Source: a virus. Taken from it: a DNA stretch of 44,388 nt. The notes under the pieces were generated by a model. The model did no database searches. It saw only the letters and a list, made by a program, of their open reading frames with translations, and was not told where the DNA came from. Of the stretch, positions 33,299 to 41,387 are shown one piece after another. Made by a program: the position numbers and the translations under genes. Location: positions 1-44,388 of the IMG/VR virus record IMGVR_UViG_3300020185_000090; one strand, 5' to 3'. How positions within the stretch are numbered: position 1 is the stretch's first letter; every line of letters starts with the position of its first letter.

Positions 33299-33465
33299 TG
33301 TATCTTAAAGAAAAAACAGATTGGGAATTTCCTAGTCATACTTACATAGTCAATAAGAAAATGGAATTGGTTGGCTATATTATAGAGGGGACAAAAAAAG
33401 AGATAATCTTTAAAACCCCAATGAAAAACTTTTCAAAATCTTGGAGAAAATTCGACACGGCTTGA
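33295..33465 (+). CDS. small early protein
   Basis: The 56-residue product starts MMYLKEKTDWEFPSHTYIVN and is basic, with a short beta-type core and a lysine-rich end. ATGATG at 33295-33300 gives two possible starts; the first overlaps the upstream stop codon by four bases. The stop codon lies inside the next promoter's -35 box. Family unknown. Confidence 0.6.
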   Translation: MMYLKEKTDWEFPSHTYIVNKKMELVGYIIEGTKKEIIFKTPMKNFSKSWRKFDTA

Positions 33466-33491
33466 CAATCCTCGCCACTTTTTAGTATACT
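33462..33491 (+). promoter_or_regulatory. early sigma70-type promoter 2, leaderless geometry
   Basis: TTGACA (33462-33467), 18 bases, TATACT (33486-33491). The ATG of the large metalloprotease/VWA gene is seven bases after the -10 box and has no ribosome binding site. Confidence 0.85.
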
Positions 33492-33497
33492 ATAAAC

Positions 33498-35852
33498 ATG
33501 ACAAATTCAATAACAAACCAAAAAGACCAACTCGCTAAACTAATGGCGACTGAAGACCTAACTGTTGTGCATAGGAATATACCTACTGCATATTTTGATA
33601 TCAAGAATAGAATCCTTGCATGTCCTACTTTCAAGGACGATATCAGTAATGAACTTTATGACCTATTCATGGGACATGAAGTTGGACATGCACTACACAC
33701 ACCATATGAAGGTGTTCATAGTGCATTAGAAAAGAATAGAACACTTAAAGGATATCTTAATGTTGTAGAAGACGTAAGAATCGAATCTGCAATCAAGGAT
33801 AGATATCAAGGTCTAAGAAAATCATTCTACAAGGCTTATGACGAATTAATGCAAAGAGACTTCTTTGGTATTAAAGGCAGAGACCTCCAAACACTTTCAC
33901 TTATAGACAAAATCAATCTTATCACTAAGGTTGGTTCTAGAGTATCAATTAATCTAACTTCTGAAGAACAAGTATTGTTAGACAAGTGTTATGCTTGTAA
34001 GACTTGGGAAGACGTTGAGGCAGTTGCAACAGAAATTTACGAATGGTCTAAAGAGAATGAGACTAGAGACGAAACTGATGAAAGTCTAGTTCCACAAACT
34101 TTAGACATTGGAGAAGACGAAGAAGACGAAGATGGTGAAGAGGAGCCTTGGGGAGATGAGGGTTCAGAAGAGGATTCAGAAGAACAAGAAGGCTCTAAAG
34201 GTGGTGGTGATTCTATGCCTGATTTAGAAGACATAGACGAAGGAGATTCTACTGGACAAGAGAACTCTGATGAATCTGAAAAAGACCTAGAAGAAAAAGA
34301 AGAGACTAAAGAGACTGGTCAAAAAGGTGGTCTAGGATTTGGTTCTCATGACGACCAAAACGGTGCAAGAGAATCAATTACTGAACACTATGCACACAAT
34401 AACGAAGGTGAATATATTTCAGATGTTGCACATATCAAATCTCAAATTGACCTTCCTAAAGTATTTAAAGATAGAAAAGAAGATATAGACAATGTTGAAG
34501 TGTCATATAAAACTGTTCTTGCAGATTGGGATAACCACTGGAATACTACTGAAAATTCTAATAAAGAAAAACAAATTGCAAGGTCTAAAATTGCAGGTAA
34601 GTATCTAGTGGATAAAAACAAAAAACTTGTTGCTCATATGGCAAAAGAGTTTGATATGAAACAAACTGCACAAAGAAGTAAACATGCTTACACTGGTAAA
34701 ACTGGTAAGTTGGATATGAATAGACTTGCTAAATATCAAATCGTTGATGATGTTTTCAAAAAGGCATTATATGTGCCAGAGGGACAAAATCATGGGTTGA
34801 CAATTTTACTTGATTGGAGTGGTTCTATTCAAGACCAATGTGATGATTTAATAGAACAATCAATCATACTTGCAATGTTCTGTAGAAAAGTTAATATCCC
34901 ACATAGAATATATCTTTTCTCTGATTCATATACAGTAGAAGATGAGTGGACTTTTAGAAGTGATTACACTTCATTACTAACTATTGCTTCTGATGAAATG
35001 AATAACAGAGAATGGACAAAAATGTTAGAGGCACTGGGAACCAAATGGTCTAACTACCACTTTGGAAAATACTCTTATAGAAATCAAGATAAGGCACTAA
35101 CTAAATGGAATGACTTGTATGGTAAAGTTGATTACATTACCAATGATGGATATTACACTTACTTAGATACTAATGTCGGCCCTAGAAACTATAGACTGGG
35201 TGGAACACCTCTAGACCAATCACTAGTTGCTCTAAGAAAAATGCTTCCTAAGTTCAACACTCAATATTCAATTGAGAAATCAATTCTTACAATCATTACT
35301 GATGGGTATTCACATCAAGGAGATTTTCTTGATAAGTCTAAAGAAGAATATGACGTTATTAAATCTCAAGAGTCTGATGGTGAGTATTCATGGAGAATAC
35401 CACACTCTAGAGAAATCATTGACCCGTATTCAAAAAAGGTTTATGACTATTCAACTGATACAGGATACGGTGGAAGAAACGGTTTTAAGAACACTCAAAA
35501 TCTTTTAGACTGGTTATCAAAAGAATGTAATGTCACGGTCACTGGATACTTTGTTCTAGGTAAAAAAAGAGACATGATAGATTTACTTTATCTTGCAGAT
35601 GATAAATTGACATCAATCAGTGATGAGATTTGGAGACAAGTCAGAAAAACTGGATATGTTGTTGAGTGTCATGGATATAATAAACTATTCATTACTTCTA
35701 CTAACGCTATAGGTGTCAGTGGTGATGACGAACTTTCTGATGACTTAGTTGATGCAAAGAAAACTAGAGTGTTGGCTGCATTCAAAAGAAATCAGAAATC
35801 AAAAACTACATCAAGATTTTTAACTAACGAATTTATAAAGGAGATTGCATAA
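33498..35852 (+). CDS. CobT-like protein: metalloprotease motif plus VWA domain
   Basis: The 784-residue product combines a zinc-protease-like motif H60-E-V-G-H64 in MGHEVGHALHTP, with a further acidic residue E91 in NVVEDVRIE, an acidic linker (about 190-290, many Glu/Asp), and a von Willebrand A domain whose metal site begins D439-x-S441-x-S443 (LLDWSGSIQD) and continues with later TD motif IITDGYSH. In marine T4-like phages this gene pairs with a CobS-like AAA+ ATPase, as here at 36398. The likely role is a MoxR/VWA-type chaperone or remodelling complex rather than cobalamin synthesis, since no other cobalamin genes are seen. The target is unknown. Confidence 0.85.
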   Translation: MTNSITNQKDQLAKLMATEDLTVVHRNIPTAYFDIKNRILACPTFKDDISNELYDLFMGHEVGHALHTPYEGVHSALEKNRTLKGYLNVVEDVRIESAIKDRYQGLRKSFYKAYDELMQRDFFGIKGRDLQTLSLIDKINLITKVGSRVSINLTSEEQVLLDKCYACKTWEDVEAVATEIYEWSKENETRDETDESLVPQTLDIGEDEEDEDGEEEPWGDEGSEEDSEEQEGSKGGGDSMPDLEDIDEGDSTGQENSDESEKDLEEKEETKETGQKGGLGFGSHDDQNGARESITEHYAHNNEGEYISDVAHIKSQIDLPKVFKDRKEDIDNVEVSYKTVLADWDNHWNTTENSNKEKQIARSKIAGKYLVDKNKKLVAHMAKEFDMKQTAQRSKHAYTGKTGKLDMNRLAKYQIVDDVFKKALYVPEGQNHGLTILLDWSGSIQDQCDDLIEQSIILAMFCRKVNIPHRIYLFSDSYTVEDEWTFRSDYTSLLTIASDEMNNREWTKMLEALGTKWSNYHFGKYSYRNQDKALTKWNDLYGKVDYITNDGYYTYLDTNVGPRNYRLGGTPLDQSLVALRKMLPKFNTQYSIEKSILTIITDGYSHQGDFLDKSKEEYDVIKSQESDGEYSWRIPHSREIIDPYSKKVYDYSTDTGYGGRNGFKNTQNLLDWLSKECNVTVTGYFVLGKKRDMIDLLYLADDKLTSISDEIWRQVRKTGYVVECHGYNKLFITSTNAIGVSGDDELSDDLVDAKKTRVLAAFKRNQKSKTTSRFLTNEFIKEIA

Positions 35853-36055
35853 TGGAAGCAAAATATATGATGAATGAAACATTCATTTTAGAGAGAGACG
35901 ATTACAGGGACTTTACCAATAGGGTAATGGTTCTGCAATCAAGAAAAGAAGAAGCACCTTATATCGTGGAACACGATTATATCCAAGACACTTTTGAAGT
36001 GACACTACTGGATAACAGGTATACACTAAAAACAATTATGGAGAAAACATCATGA
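35852..36055 (+). CDS. small protein of unknown function
   Basis: The 67-residue product (MEAKYMMNETFILERDDYRDF...) overlaps the stop of the VWA gene (TAATG) and the next start (ATGA). It is mixed alpha/beta with a FEVTLLDNRYTLKTIM strand near the end. No family is recognised. It is co-transcribed with the VWA protein. Confidence 0.6.
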   Translation: MEAKYMMNETFILERDDYRDFTNRVMVLQSRKEEAPYIVEHDYIQDTFEVTLLDNRYTLKTIMEKTS

Positions 36056-36321
36056 GAGATACATTAAAAGTAGACCCAGCATATTACATTTCACACAATA
36101 CTGATTACAGTGCTTTTGCAGATGCTGTTATGGACGTGGGCCCAAGTCCATGTCAAAAGTTTGATTGTCCAAGACAATCTGCATGTGCTGAAGAAAAGGT
36201 TGAATGTAAGGCATTCAGATACTGGGTAAACAATGGTGAGTTTACAACTTATAGGAAGAAACTAAAAAAAGATATTTCTATTAGACATGAAATGGAAAAA
36301 CTTTTACAACCTATTAAATAA
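36052..36321 (+). CDS. small cysteine-cluster protein
   Basis: The 89-residue product has four cysteines in PSPCQKFDCPRQSACAEEKV-ECKAFRYW, with spacing C-x4-C-x5-C-x6-C. This could bind zinc or an iron-sulphur cluster, as in WhiB-like or other small redox proteins, though no known family is identified. The remainder is a basic helix. Small proteins with such clusters also occur near the CobS/CobT-like genes in related phages as far as I recall. Confidence 0.6.
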   Translation: MRDTLKVDPAYYISHNTDYSAFADAVMDVGPSPCQKFDCPRQSACAEEKVECKAFRYWVNNGEFTTYRKKLKKDISIRHEMEKLLQPIK

Positions 36322-36325
36322 GTGC

Positions 36326-36355
36326 TTGACAATCCCCGCCACTTTTTAGTATACT
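36326..36355 (+). promoter_or_regulatory. early sigma70-type promoter 3
   Basis: TTGACA (36326-36331), 18 bases, TATACT (36350-36355). RNA should begin near 36362, beside the ATG of a 12-codon open frame that leads into the CobS-like gene. Confidence 0.85.
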
Positions 36356-36362
36356 ATACAAG

Positions 36363-36401
36363 ATGAAAAAATTAACTAACTTAACCAAGGAGACTAAATG
36401 A
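36363..36401 (+). CDS. possible 12-residue leader peptide
   Basis: ATG at 36363 opens a short frame, MKKLTNLTKETK, that stops by overlapping the CobS-like start (ATGA at 36398-36401). It begins at the predicted transcription start. It includes the AAGGAG binding site of the next gene, so its translation could affect the downstream start. Real expression is uncertain. Confidence 0.35.
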   Translation: MKKLTNLTKETK

Positions 36402-37633
36402 GTAAAAGAAGTTATGACAGAAGTGAGTCAATAAACATAGACGGGAAACCGTTTCACTTTACACCCGATAGGAAGGAGTTTCTATCAACCTTAACCACGA
36501 TGTTCAAAGATAAGACATCTTTCACTAAAGAAGATTTTGATGCAGTAGGTGGAATGCCTTACTGGTGTAAATCTACTAGATACAATTTCAAGAATGGTGA
36601 GATATTCAATCTTGAGGCAGTTGTCGGTGGATATAACGGTGGTTATGAACCCGAGAATGTGGTGTCAATCGCAAAACCAATTTCTGCAACACCAGTTGTA
36701 AGTAATATGCCAGTTGCGGCTGCAACCGAGTCCGTGAATGTTCTTAACGATAATGTTAAAATCATTCCCGAGAAAATGTCAAACTATGTCCCATTTGGAC
36801 ATTTCAAAGATGTAAAGAACATAATCAAATCTAAAATCTTTTTCCCAGTATTCATTACTGGACTAAGTGGTAATGGTAAAACATTAATGATTGAACAAAC
36901 ATGTGCTCAATTGAAGAGAGAACTCTTCAGAGTCAATATCACAATCGAGACTGATGAAGATGACTTAATGGGTGGACACACTCTAGTCAATGGAAACATA
37001 GTCTACAGAGAAGGCCCTGTTATCAAGGCAATGAGAAAAGGTTCTGTTTTACTTCTTGACGAAGTTGATTTAGGTTCTAACAAACTTATGTGTCTACAAT
37101 CAGTTCTTGAAGGTAAAGGTTATCTAATCAAGAAAACTGGTGAGTGGGTGACACCTAAAGACGGGTTCACTATTCTTGCTACTGCAAACACTAAAGGACA
37201 AGGGTCTGATGATGGAAAGTTCATAGGAACTCAAATCATGAATGAGGCAATGTTGGAAAGATTTGCAATAACAATGCAACAAGAATATCCACCAGTGACT
37301 ACTGAAAGAAAAATCCTTGCAAAGGAAATGGAATTGACTGGTGAAGTTGATTCAGAGTTCGTCACTAAACTAGTAGACTGGGCTGACATTATCAGAAAAA
37401 CCTACTATGAAGGTGCGATAGATGATGTTGTCACTACTAGAAGACTTGTTCACATTGTCAATGCATATAGAATGTTCAATGACAAATTGAAGTCAATCAC
37501 AATGTGTATTTCAAGGTTTGACGAAGAGACTAGAAATAGTATCCTCGACCTCTACTCCAAGATTGATGCTGGAGTAGACTTGAATGCAGAAAACTCTATT
37601 GACGAATCAGACTCTTCAGAGTATAATGACTAG
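36398..37633 (+). CDS. cobS: CobS-like AAA+ ATPase (MoxR type)
   Basis: The 411-residue product has a Walker A GLSGNGKT (155-162), Walker B SVLLLDEVDLGS (D221, E222), a sensor region FTILATANTKG and an arginine-finger region near AMLERFAITMQQ. This is the cobS of marine T4-like phages. With the VWA/protease partner it would form a MoxR-type remodelling machine. A role in cobalt insertion into cobalamin precursors is the name's origin but is not shown. AAGGAG precedes the ATG. The end overlaps the next gene by 8 bases. Confidence 0.9.
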   Translation: MSKRSYDRSESINIDGKPFHFTPDRKEFLSTLTTMFKDKTSFTKEDFDAVGGMPYWCKSTRYNFKNGEIFNLEAVVGGYNGGYEPENVVSIAKPISATPVVSNMPVAAATESVNVLNDNVKIIPEKMSNYVPFGHFKDVKNIIKSKIFFPVFITGLSGNGKTLMIEQTCAQLKRELFRVNITIETDEDDLMGGHTLVNGNIVYREGPVIKAMRKGSVLLLDEVDLGSNKLMCLQSVLEGKGYLIKKTGEWVTPKDGFTILATANTKGQGSDDGKFIGTQIMNEAMLERFAITMQQEYPPVTTERKILAKEMELTGEVDSEFVTKLVDWADIIRKTYYEGAIDDVVTTRRLVHIVNAYRMFNDKLKSITMCISRFDEETRNSILDLYSKIDAGVDLNAENSIDESDSSEYND

Positions 37634-37943
37634 TATGTTTGGTAAAAAGGTTAAAACAATAGATTACAAATATAACGAGGACAAATCCCTAAAAGAATTG
37701 TCCTCTTATATCGACAATACCTATGACCAACATTACAGTTTAAACAAATACCAATCCACTGAATTTATAATTGACAGTGGACATGGTGAAGGTTTTTGTA
37801 TCGGGAACATAATGAAGTATGCTCAACGATACGGTAAAAAGGGAGGCAAGAACAGGGCAGACCTATTAAAGGTTTTACATTATGCTTTGTTTATGCTTCA
37901 TGTTCACGATAAACAGGAGACTAATAGTGATGAAAATAAGTAA
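37626..37943 (+). CDS. DUF3310-like protein
   Basis: The 105-residue product has the pattern of DUF3310 (SaV-like) phage proteins: NKYQSTEFIIDSGHG, then GFCIGNIMKYAQRYGKKGGK and DLLKVLHYALFML. This family is widespread in phages and has no proven function. The ATG at 37626 overlaps the CobS-like stop; an ATG at 37635 is also possible. The end overlaps the clamp gene by 14 bases. Confidence 0.75.
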   Translation: MTSMFGKKVKTIDYKYNEDKSLKELSSYIDNTYDQHYSLNKYQSTEFIIDSGHGEGFCIGNIMKYAQRYGKKGGKNRADLLKVLHYALFMLHVHDKQETNSDENK

Positions 37944-38595
37944 TGACACGAGAAATGTCTTAAAAAATTTCTCAACAATTAACCAAGGAATTAGGGTTAA
38001 AACAGGAAACAAGTTGGAGACAATCTCTAACATGAAAAACATTCTTGCAGTTGCAACGATAACCGAAGACTTTCCACAAGACTTCAGTATCTACAATCTG
38101 CCAGAGTTCTTAGGTGCAACTTCTTTATTAGAAGACCCCGAGTTTGAATTTAATGATTCATCATTATCTATAACAGATGATAATTCTGCAATGAACTATT
38201 TCTTTGCAAGTGAAGGTATGGTGACTGCACCCGATAAAATGATTACAATGCCAGAATCTGAAATAACATTCAATCTATCCTCTACACTTCTAACAGACCT
38301 CAACAAGGCTGCAAGTGTTCTAGGTGTAAATGATTTAATTTTAAAATCAGATGGTACTACAGTATCATTAGAAGTGACTGATAAGAAGAACACTACCTCT
38401 AACACATTCTCAAGAATTGTTGCAGAAGGTGATGGTACAAAATATGTAATGAACTTTAAGATTGAGAACCTAAAAGTTTTAGAAGGAAACTATGAAGTTT
38501 CAGTATCTTCAAAAGGAATATCTAATTTCAAAAACATAGATATTGATTTAGAGTACTTTATTGCATTGGAACCCGATTCAAAGTATGGTATTTAG
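37930..38595 (+). CDS. 45: sliding clamp gp45
   Basis: The 221-residue product is the trimeric DNA polymerase clamp, which also activates late transcription with gp55. The start MKISNDTRNVLKNFSTINQG and the middle segment FNLSSTLLTDLNKAASVLGV are family hallmarks, and the length is close to T4 gp45 (228). AGGAG precedes the ATG at 37930. It leads the T4-type replication operon 45-44-62-regA. Confidence 0.93.
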   Translation: MKISNDTRNVLKNFSTINQGIRVKTGNKLETISNMKNILAVATITEDFPQDFSIYNLPEFLGATSLLEDPEFEFNDSSLSITDDNSAMNYFFASEGMVTAPDKMITMPESEITFNLSSTLLTDLNKAASVLGVNDLILKSDGTTVSLEVTDKKNTTSNTFSRIVAEGDGTKYVMNFKIENLKVLEGNYEVSVSSKGISNFKNIDIDLEYFIALEPDSKYGI

Positions 38596-38603
38596 ACTAA
38601 ATA
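38596..38603 (+). promoter_or_regulatory. candidate late promoter (ACTAAATA) within a palindrome
   Basis: ACTAAATA is two bases off the consensus. It lies in CTAAAT-AC-ATTTAG (38597-38610), a perfect inverted repeat. RNA would begin near 38609, just where the structured leader of gp44 starts. Confidence 0.4.
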
Positions 38604-38608
38604 CATTT

Positions 38609-38709
38609 AGTGTGAATATTGTGCCAGTCTCTGCAATATACACGGGAGTAATCCATACTCATCAAAGGGTGGATTGCACTGTAAACTCGGTGGGGGGTTT
38701 GCTCTTATT
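38609..38709 (+). promoter_or_regulatory. structured leader of the clamp-loader gene
   Basis: This gene-free leader can fold into a long hairpin (38612-38643: six pairs, one A-A mismatch, three more pairs) and a second hairpin GAGTA/TACTC (38646-38660) whose ATCCA loop can pair with TGGAT at 38670-38674, giving either a pseudoknot or an alternative stem. A GGGGGG run follows 7 to 12 bases before the gp44 start region. No known riboswitch class is recognised; translational control is possible. Confidence 0.45.
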
Positions 38710-39651
38710 ATGAAACAAGAATTTTTATATGTGGAAAAGTATCGACCACAAACAATAAACGATACAATATTACCTACAAGAATTAAACAAACATTTAATG
38801 ACTTTTTAGAGTCGGGTGAGATTCCCAATTTAATGTTATGTGGTTCTGCAGGAATAGGTAAGACAACAGTTGCAAAGGCACTCTGTAATGAGTTAGGTGC
38901 AGACTTTATTGTAATCAATGGTAGTGATGAGGGTCGTTTGATAGACACCCTTAGAACAAAGATTAAAAACTTTGCATCTACTGTTTCCCTAAGTGGTGGC
39001 CCGAAGGTTGTTATACTAGACGAGGCAGATTATATTTCTGCAGAATCAGTCCAACCTGCATTAAGAGGATTCATAGAAGAGTTCTCATCTAACTGTAGAT
39101 TTATATTTACCTGTAATTACAAAAACCGAATTATCCCACCACTACATTCTAGGACAACTGTTATTGACTTTACAATGTCACCTAGTGACAAACAAAGTCT
39201 TGCAGGTATTTTCCATAAGAGACTCATGGAGATTTGTGATAAAGAGAATATCAAGTATGACCCAAAAGTTTTAGTGGAACTTATCTTAAAGTTCTTTCCC
39301 GACTTCAGAAGGTGTCTGAATGAAGTTCAGAGATACGGTGTTGGTGGAGAAATTGATACAGGTCTTCTTTCTTCTCTTAATGAAGAGAAACTAACACCTC
39401 TCATTGATATGCTTGCAGATAAGAATTGGGGTGGAATGAGAAAATGGGTTGGTCAAAATTCAGATAATGATTTTAATGGACTATTCAGAAAATTATTTGA
39501 TACACTTGAACAAAGATTAGAACCAAGTTCTATTCCAGCATGTGTATTACTAATTGCAGATTATCAATACAAATCTGCATTTGCAATGGATTCAGAGATT
39601 AACTTTACTGCATGTCTAACAGAGATTATGTCGGAGTGTAAATTCAAATAA
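38710..39651 (+). CDS. 44: clamp loader large subunit gp44
   Basis: The 313-residue AAA+ ATPase loads gp45 with gp62. Walker A is GSAGIGKT (45-52), Walker B VVILDEAD (D104, E105), and HSRT in PPLHSRTTVIDF matches the SRC-type arginine-finger motif. The start YVEKYRPQTINDTILP is typical of RFC-like loaders. An in-frame upstream ATG at 38674 would lie in the structured leader, so 38710 is chosen. Confidence 0.95.
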   Translation: MKQEFLYVEKYRPQTINDTILPTRIKQTFNDFLESGEIPNLMLCGSAGIGKTTVAKALCNELGADFIVINGSDEGRLIDTLRTKIKNFASTVSLSGGPKVVILDEADYISAESVQPALRGFIEEFSSNCRFIFTCNYKNRIIPPLHSRTTVIDFTMSPSDKQSLAGIFHKRLMEICDKENIKYDPKVLVELILKFFPDFRRCLNEVQRYGVGGEIDTGLLSSLNEEKLTPLIDMLADKNWGGMRKWVGQNSDNDFNGLFRKLFDTLEQRLEPSSIPACVLLIADYQYKSAFAMDSEINFTACLTEIMSECKFK

Positions 39652-39776
39652 TGGGTAAGTTAAGACAATGGTTTTTTAAATGGTTTGATATTCAAATAGA
39701 AAAATCATGGCAAAGAAAGGCAAACAAAATGTTTGCAAAACATAGTGTAGAATATAGAGACGGAGATAACACATGA
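39651..39776 (+). CDS. 41-residue basic protein
   Basis: The frame starts in the gp44 stop codon (TAATG) and ends with ATGA overlap to the next gene, good evidence of translation. The product (MGKLRQWFFKWFDIQIEKSW...) has an aromatic, basic N-terminal helix that may bind a membrane or nucleic acid. No family is recognised. Confidence 0.6.
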   Translation: MGKLRQWFFKWFDIQIEKSWQRKANKMFAKHSVEYRDGDNT

Positions 39777-40045
39777 GTCAATACAATGACAGAGTTGAAA
39801 AACAACGACTAAAACTAGAAGCAGAAAAATGGGCAAAAGGTGTTAAAGCCATACATGCACATTCACTAGATTCAATGCATTACGATACAAGACCCGAAGA
39901 CACTGCAAAGGGGTCTAGGAGCGTCTTAGACATTGAATACAACGATTGTTCGGTAAGACGGACTCTAGACACTGATGAGGTTGTGATGTTTGGTCATGCT
40001 CTCAGTGGTCAAACCCTTATAGATGCATTTGTAAAATCTACATAA
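39773..40045 (+). CDS. small protein inside the replication operon
   Basis: The 90-residue product has a charged N-terminal helix (DRVEKQRLKLEAEKWAKGV) and a C-terminal domain with VRRTLDTDEVVMFGHALSG. It lies between gp44 and gp62, which are adjacent in T4. It overlaps both neighbours by one to four bases. No family is recognised. Confidence 0.65.
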   Translation: MSQYNDRVEKQRLKLEAEKWAKGVKAIHAHSLDSMHYDTRPEDTAKGSRSVLDIEYNDCSVRRTLDTDEVVMFGHALSGQTLIDAFVKST

Positions 40046-40437
40046 TGTCTAAAACAAATCCTTTTGATTTTGTAAAATCTGTTTCTTCTGATAAGAAGAA
40101 TATTATGGTTGACGAAATCGAAGAGAAATCATATGCACCATTTCTAACCAATAAGGCTTTATCTTATCACCAAGATTCAGTCTTTTTTTCTAATGAAATG
40201 AACATCAGGCACGGTACGGAAAACCGTCTTCAATACCTTTTTTTCCTAAATACTTTAAGGAAAAGACAAAGGTTCTCGAAGTGGCAAAAACCATATACGA
40301 GTAAAAAACTTGATGTCATAAAACAATACTACGATATAAGTACAAAAGAAGCCAAAGACTACATGAGTATTTTATCAGATAGTGATGTCCGAAACATGAA
40401 AAAAAGAATGAAAACTGGTGGAAAAGATAATGAATGA
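40045..40437 (+). CDS. 62: clamp loader small subunit gp62
   Basis: The 130-residue product shows the gp62 pattern: TNPFDFVKSVSSDKKNIM, YAPFLTNKALSYHQDSVFFSNEMN (given in two parts by position about 30-53), and LRKRQRFSKWQKP. It is shorter than T4 gp62 (187), as in other marine phages. It works with gp44 to load gp45. It ends by overlapping the regA start. Confidence 0.9.
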   Translation: MSKTNPFDFVKSVSSDKKNIMVDEIEEKSYAPFLTNKALSYHQDSVFFSNEMNIRHGTENRLQYLFFLNTLRKRQRFSKWQKPYTSKKLDVIKQYYDISTKEAKDYMSILSDSDVRNMKKRMKTGGKDNE

Positions 40438-40840
40438 CCAAGACCAATTAGTCGAAAAGTTAGTTGAAGTGACCTTCGCAGAACGAGACGACTTCCTAAA
40501 AATAAGAGAAACCCTATCAAGAATCGGTATTGCTTCAAGACGTGAGCAAGAATTATTTCAATCATGTCATATATTACACAAAAGAGGTAAATACTACATA
40601 GTCCATTTTAAAGAGTTATTCCAGTTAGACGGTAAACCGACAACTATAGAAGAGAGTGACTTGGGTAGAAGAAACACTATATGCAATCTTTTACAACAAT
40701 GGAAACTATTAACTGTTGTAGTGCCAACTACAATAGAAACCCCTACAGTACCCTTATCACAAGTTAAAATTATACCATATAAAGAAAAAAAGGACTGGAA
40801 ACTAACCACTAAATACTCAATTGGTAGTACAAATACCTAA
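40430..40840 (+). CDS. regA: translational repressor RegA
   Basis: The 136-residue RNA-binding repressor of early mRNAs matches T4 RegA closely in DFLKIRETLSRIGIASR, LFQSCHILHKRGKYYIVHFK (split by position, about 40-60) and the end DWKLTTKYSIG. It probably binds start regions of early and replication mRNAs. The ATG at 40430 overlaps gp62; an upstream ATG at 40418 is less likely. Confidence 0.93.
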   Translation: MNDQDQLVEKLVEVTFAERDDFLKIRETLSRIGIASRREQELFQSCHILHKRGKYYIVHFKELFQLDGKPTTIEESDLGRRNTICNLLQQWKLLTVVVPTTIETPTVPLSQVKIIPYKEKKDWKLTTKYSIGSTNT

Positions 40841-40843
40841 ATA
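40836..40843 (+). promoter_or_regulatory. candidate late promoter (CCTAAATA)
   Basis: CCTAAATA overlaps the end of regA and lies 30 bases before the gene at 40874, which has an AAAGGAG binding site. Confidence 0.45.
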
Positions 40844-40873
40844 TAAGGTTAAATAACATCAAAGGAGATTTAT

Positions 40874-41080
40874 ATGTTTTCAGGCATTATAGACTTTGTT
40901 ATGGGAATTTGGAATTTACTAATGATTGTACCAGTTGTAATATCAATTTGTTCAGTCATAGTAGCAATGACACCAACACCTGCCGATGATAAGGTATGGG
41001 CTAAGGTGTATAAATACTTAGAAATCTTGGCGCTTGCAATAGGCAAAGCAAAAGATAAAAATCCATTATTGGATAAATAA
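40874..41080 (+). CDS. small membrane protein, holin-like candidate
   Basis: The 68-residue product has a hydrophobic region at about 10-33 (GIWNLLMIVPVVISICSVIVAM), followed by TPTPADDKVWAKVYKYLEILAL and a basic end. The TPTP-DD motif after a membrane helix recurs in small proteins of marine phages that are sometimes called holin-like. It has a good AAAGGAG site. Function unproven; it could form lysis pores or be a membrane anchor. Confidence 0.6.
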   Translation: MFSGIIDFVMGIWNLLMIVPVVISICSVIVAMTPTPADDKVWAKVYKYLEILALAIGKAKDKNPLLDK

Positions 41081-41093
41081 ATAGGAGAATATT

Positions 41094-41339
41094 ATGGAAT
41101 ACGCAATACTAGTAATAGTTGCACTTGCAGTCGCAATCTACTTTCTTAACGGAAAGGGAGAGAGTAAAGTTGCAAGTAAAACTACAGTTTCCAAACCTAA
41201 ATCAGATGTTCCTACTACTGCACAACTTAAGAAGTTGACAAAAACTCAACTTTTTGACCTTGCAGAGAAGAAACAGATTAAGGTTAAGAAATCTGGCACT
41301 AAAGCTGAAGTGATAAAACAGATATCGTCTGTTAAATAA
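41094..41339 (+). CDS. membrane protein with a SAP/Rho-N-like C-terminal domain
   Basis: The 81-residue product has an N-terminal membrane helix (YAILVIVALAVAIYFL, about 3-18), a Ser/Lys/Pro linker, and a C-terminal helix-extension-helix (TTAQLKKLTKTQLFDLAEKK then KKSGTKAEVIKQI), typical of SAP/Rho-N-type nucleic-acid-binding motifs. It may tether DNA or RNA to the membrane. AGGAG precedes the ATG. It is followed by a terminator. Confidence 0.65.
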   Translation: MEYAILVIVALAVAIYFLNGKGESKVASKTTVSKPKSDVPTTAQLKKLTKTQLFDLAEKKQIKVKKSGTKAEVIKQISSVK

Positions 41340-41360
41340 CTTTAAACAATAGTTCATAGA

Positions 41361-41386
41361 AGGGTGTAGAAATGCACCCTTTTTTT
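41361..41386 (+). terminator. Rho-independent terminator
   Basis: AGGGTG (41361-41366) pairs with CACCCT (41375-41380) and seven T follow. The T run leads straight into a late promoter, the same design as after gp23. Confidence 0.85.
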
Positions 41387-41387
41387 A

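Noticed and set aside
34066-34100. CTGATGA followed by pairing bases, reminiscent of a hammerhead ribozyme
   Set aside because: It lies in the acidic linker of a coding sequence and the other conserved core and three stems are missing.
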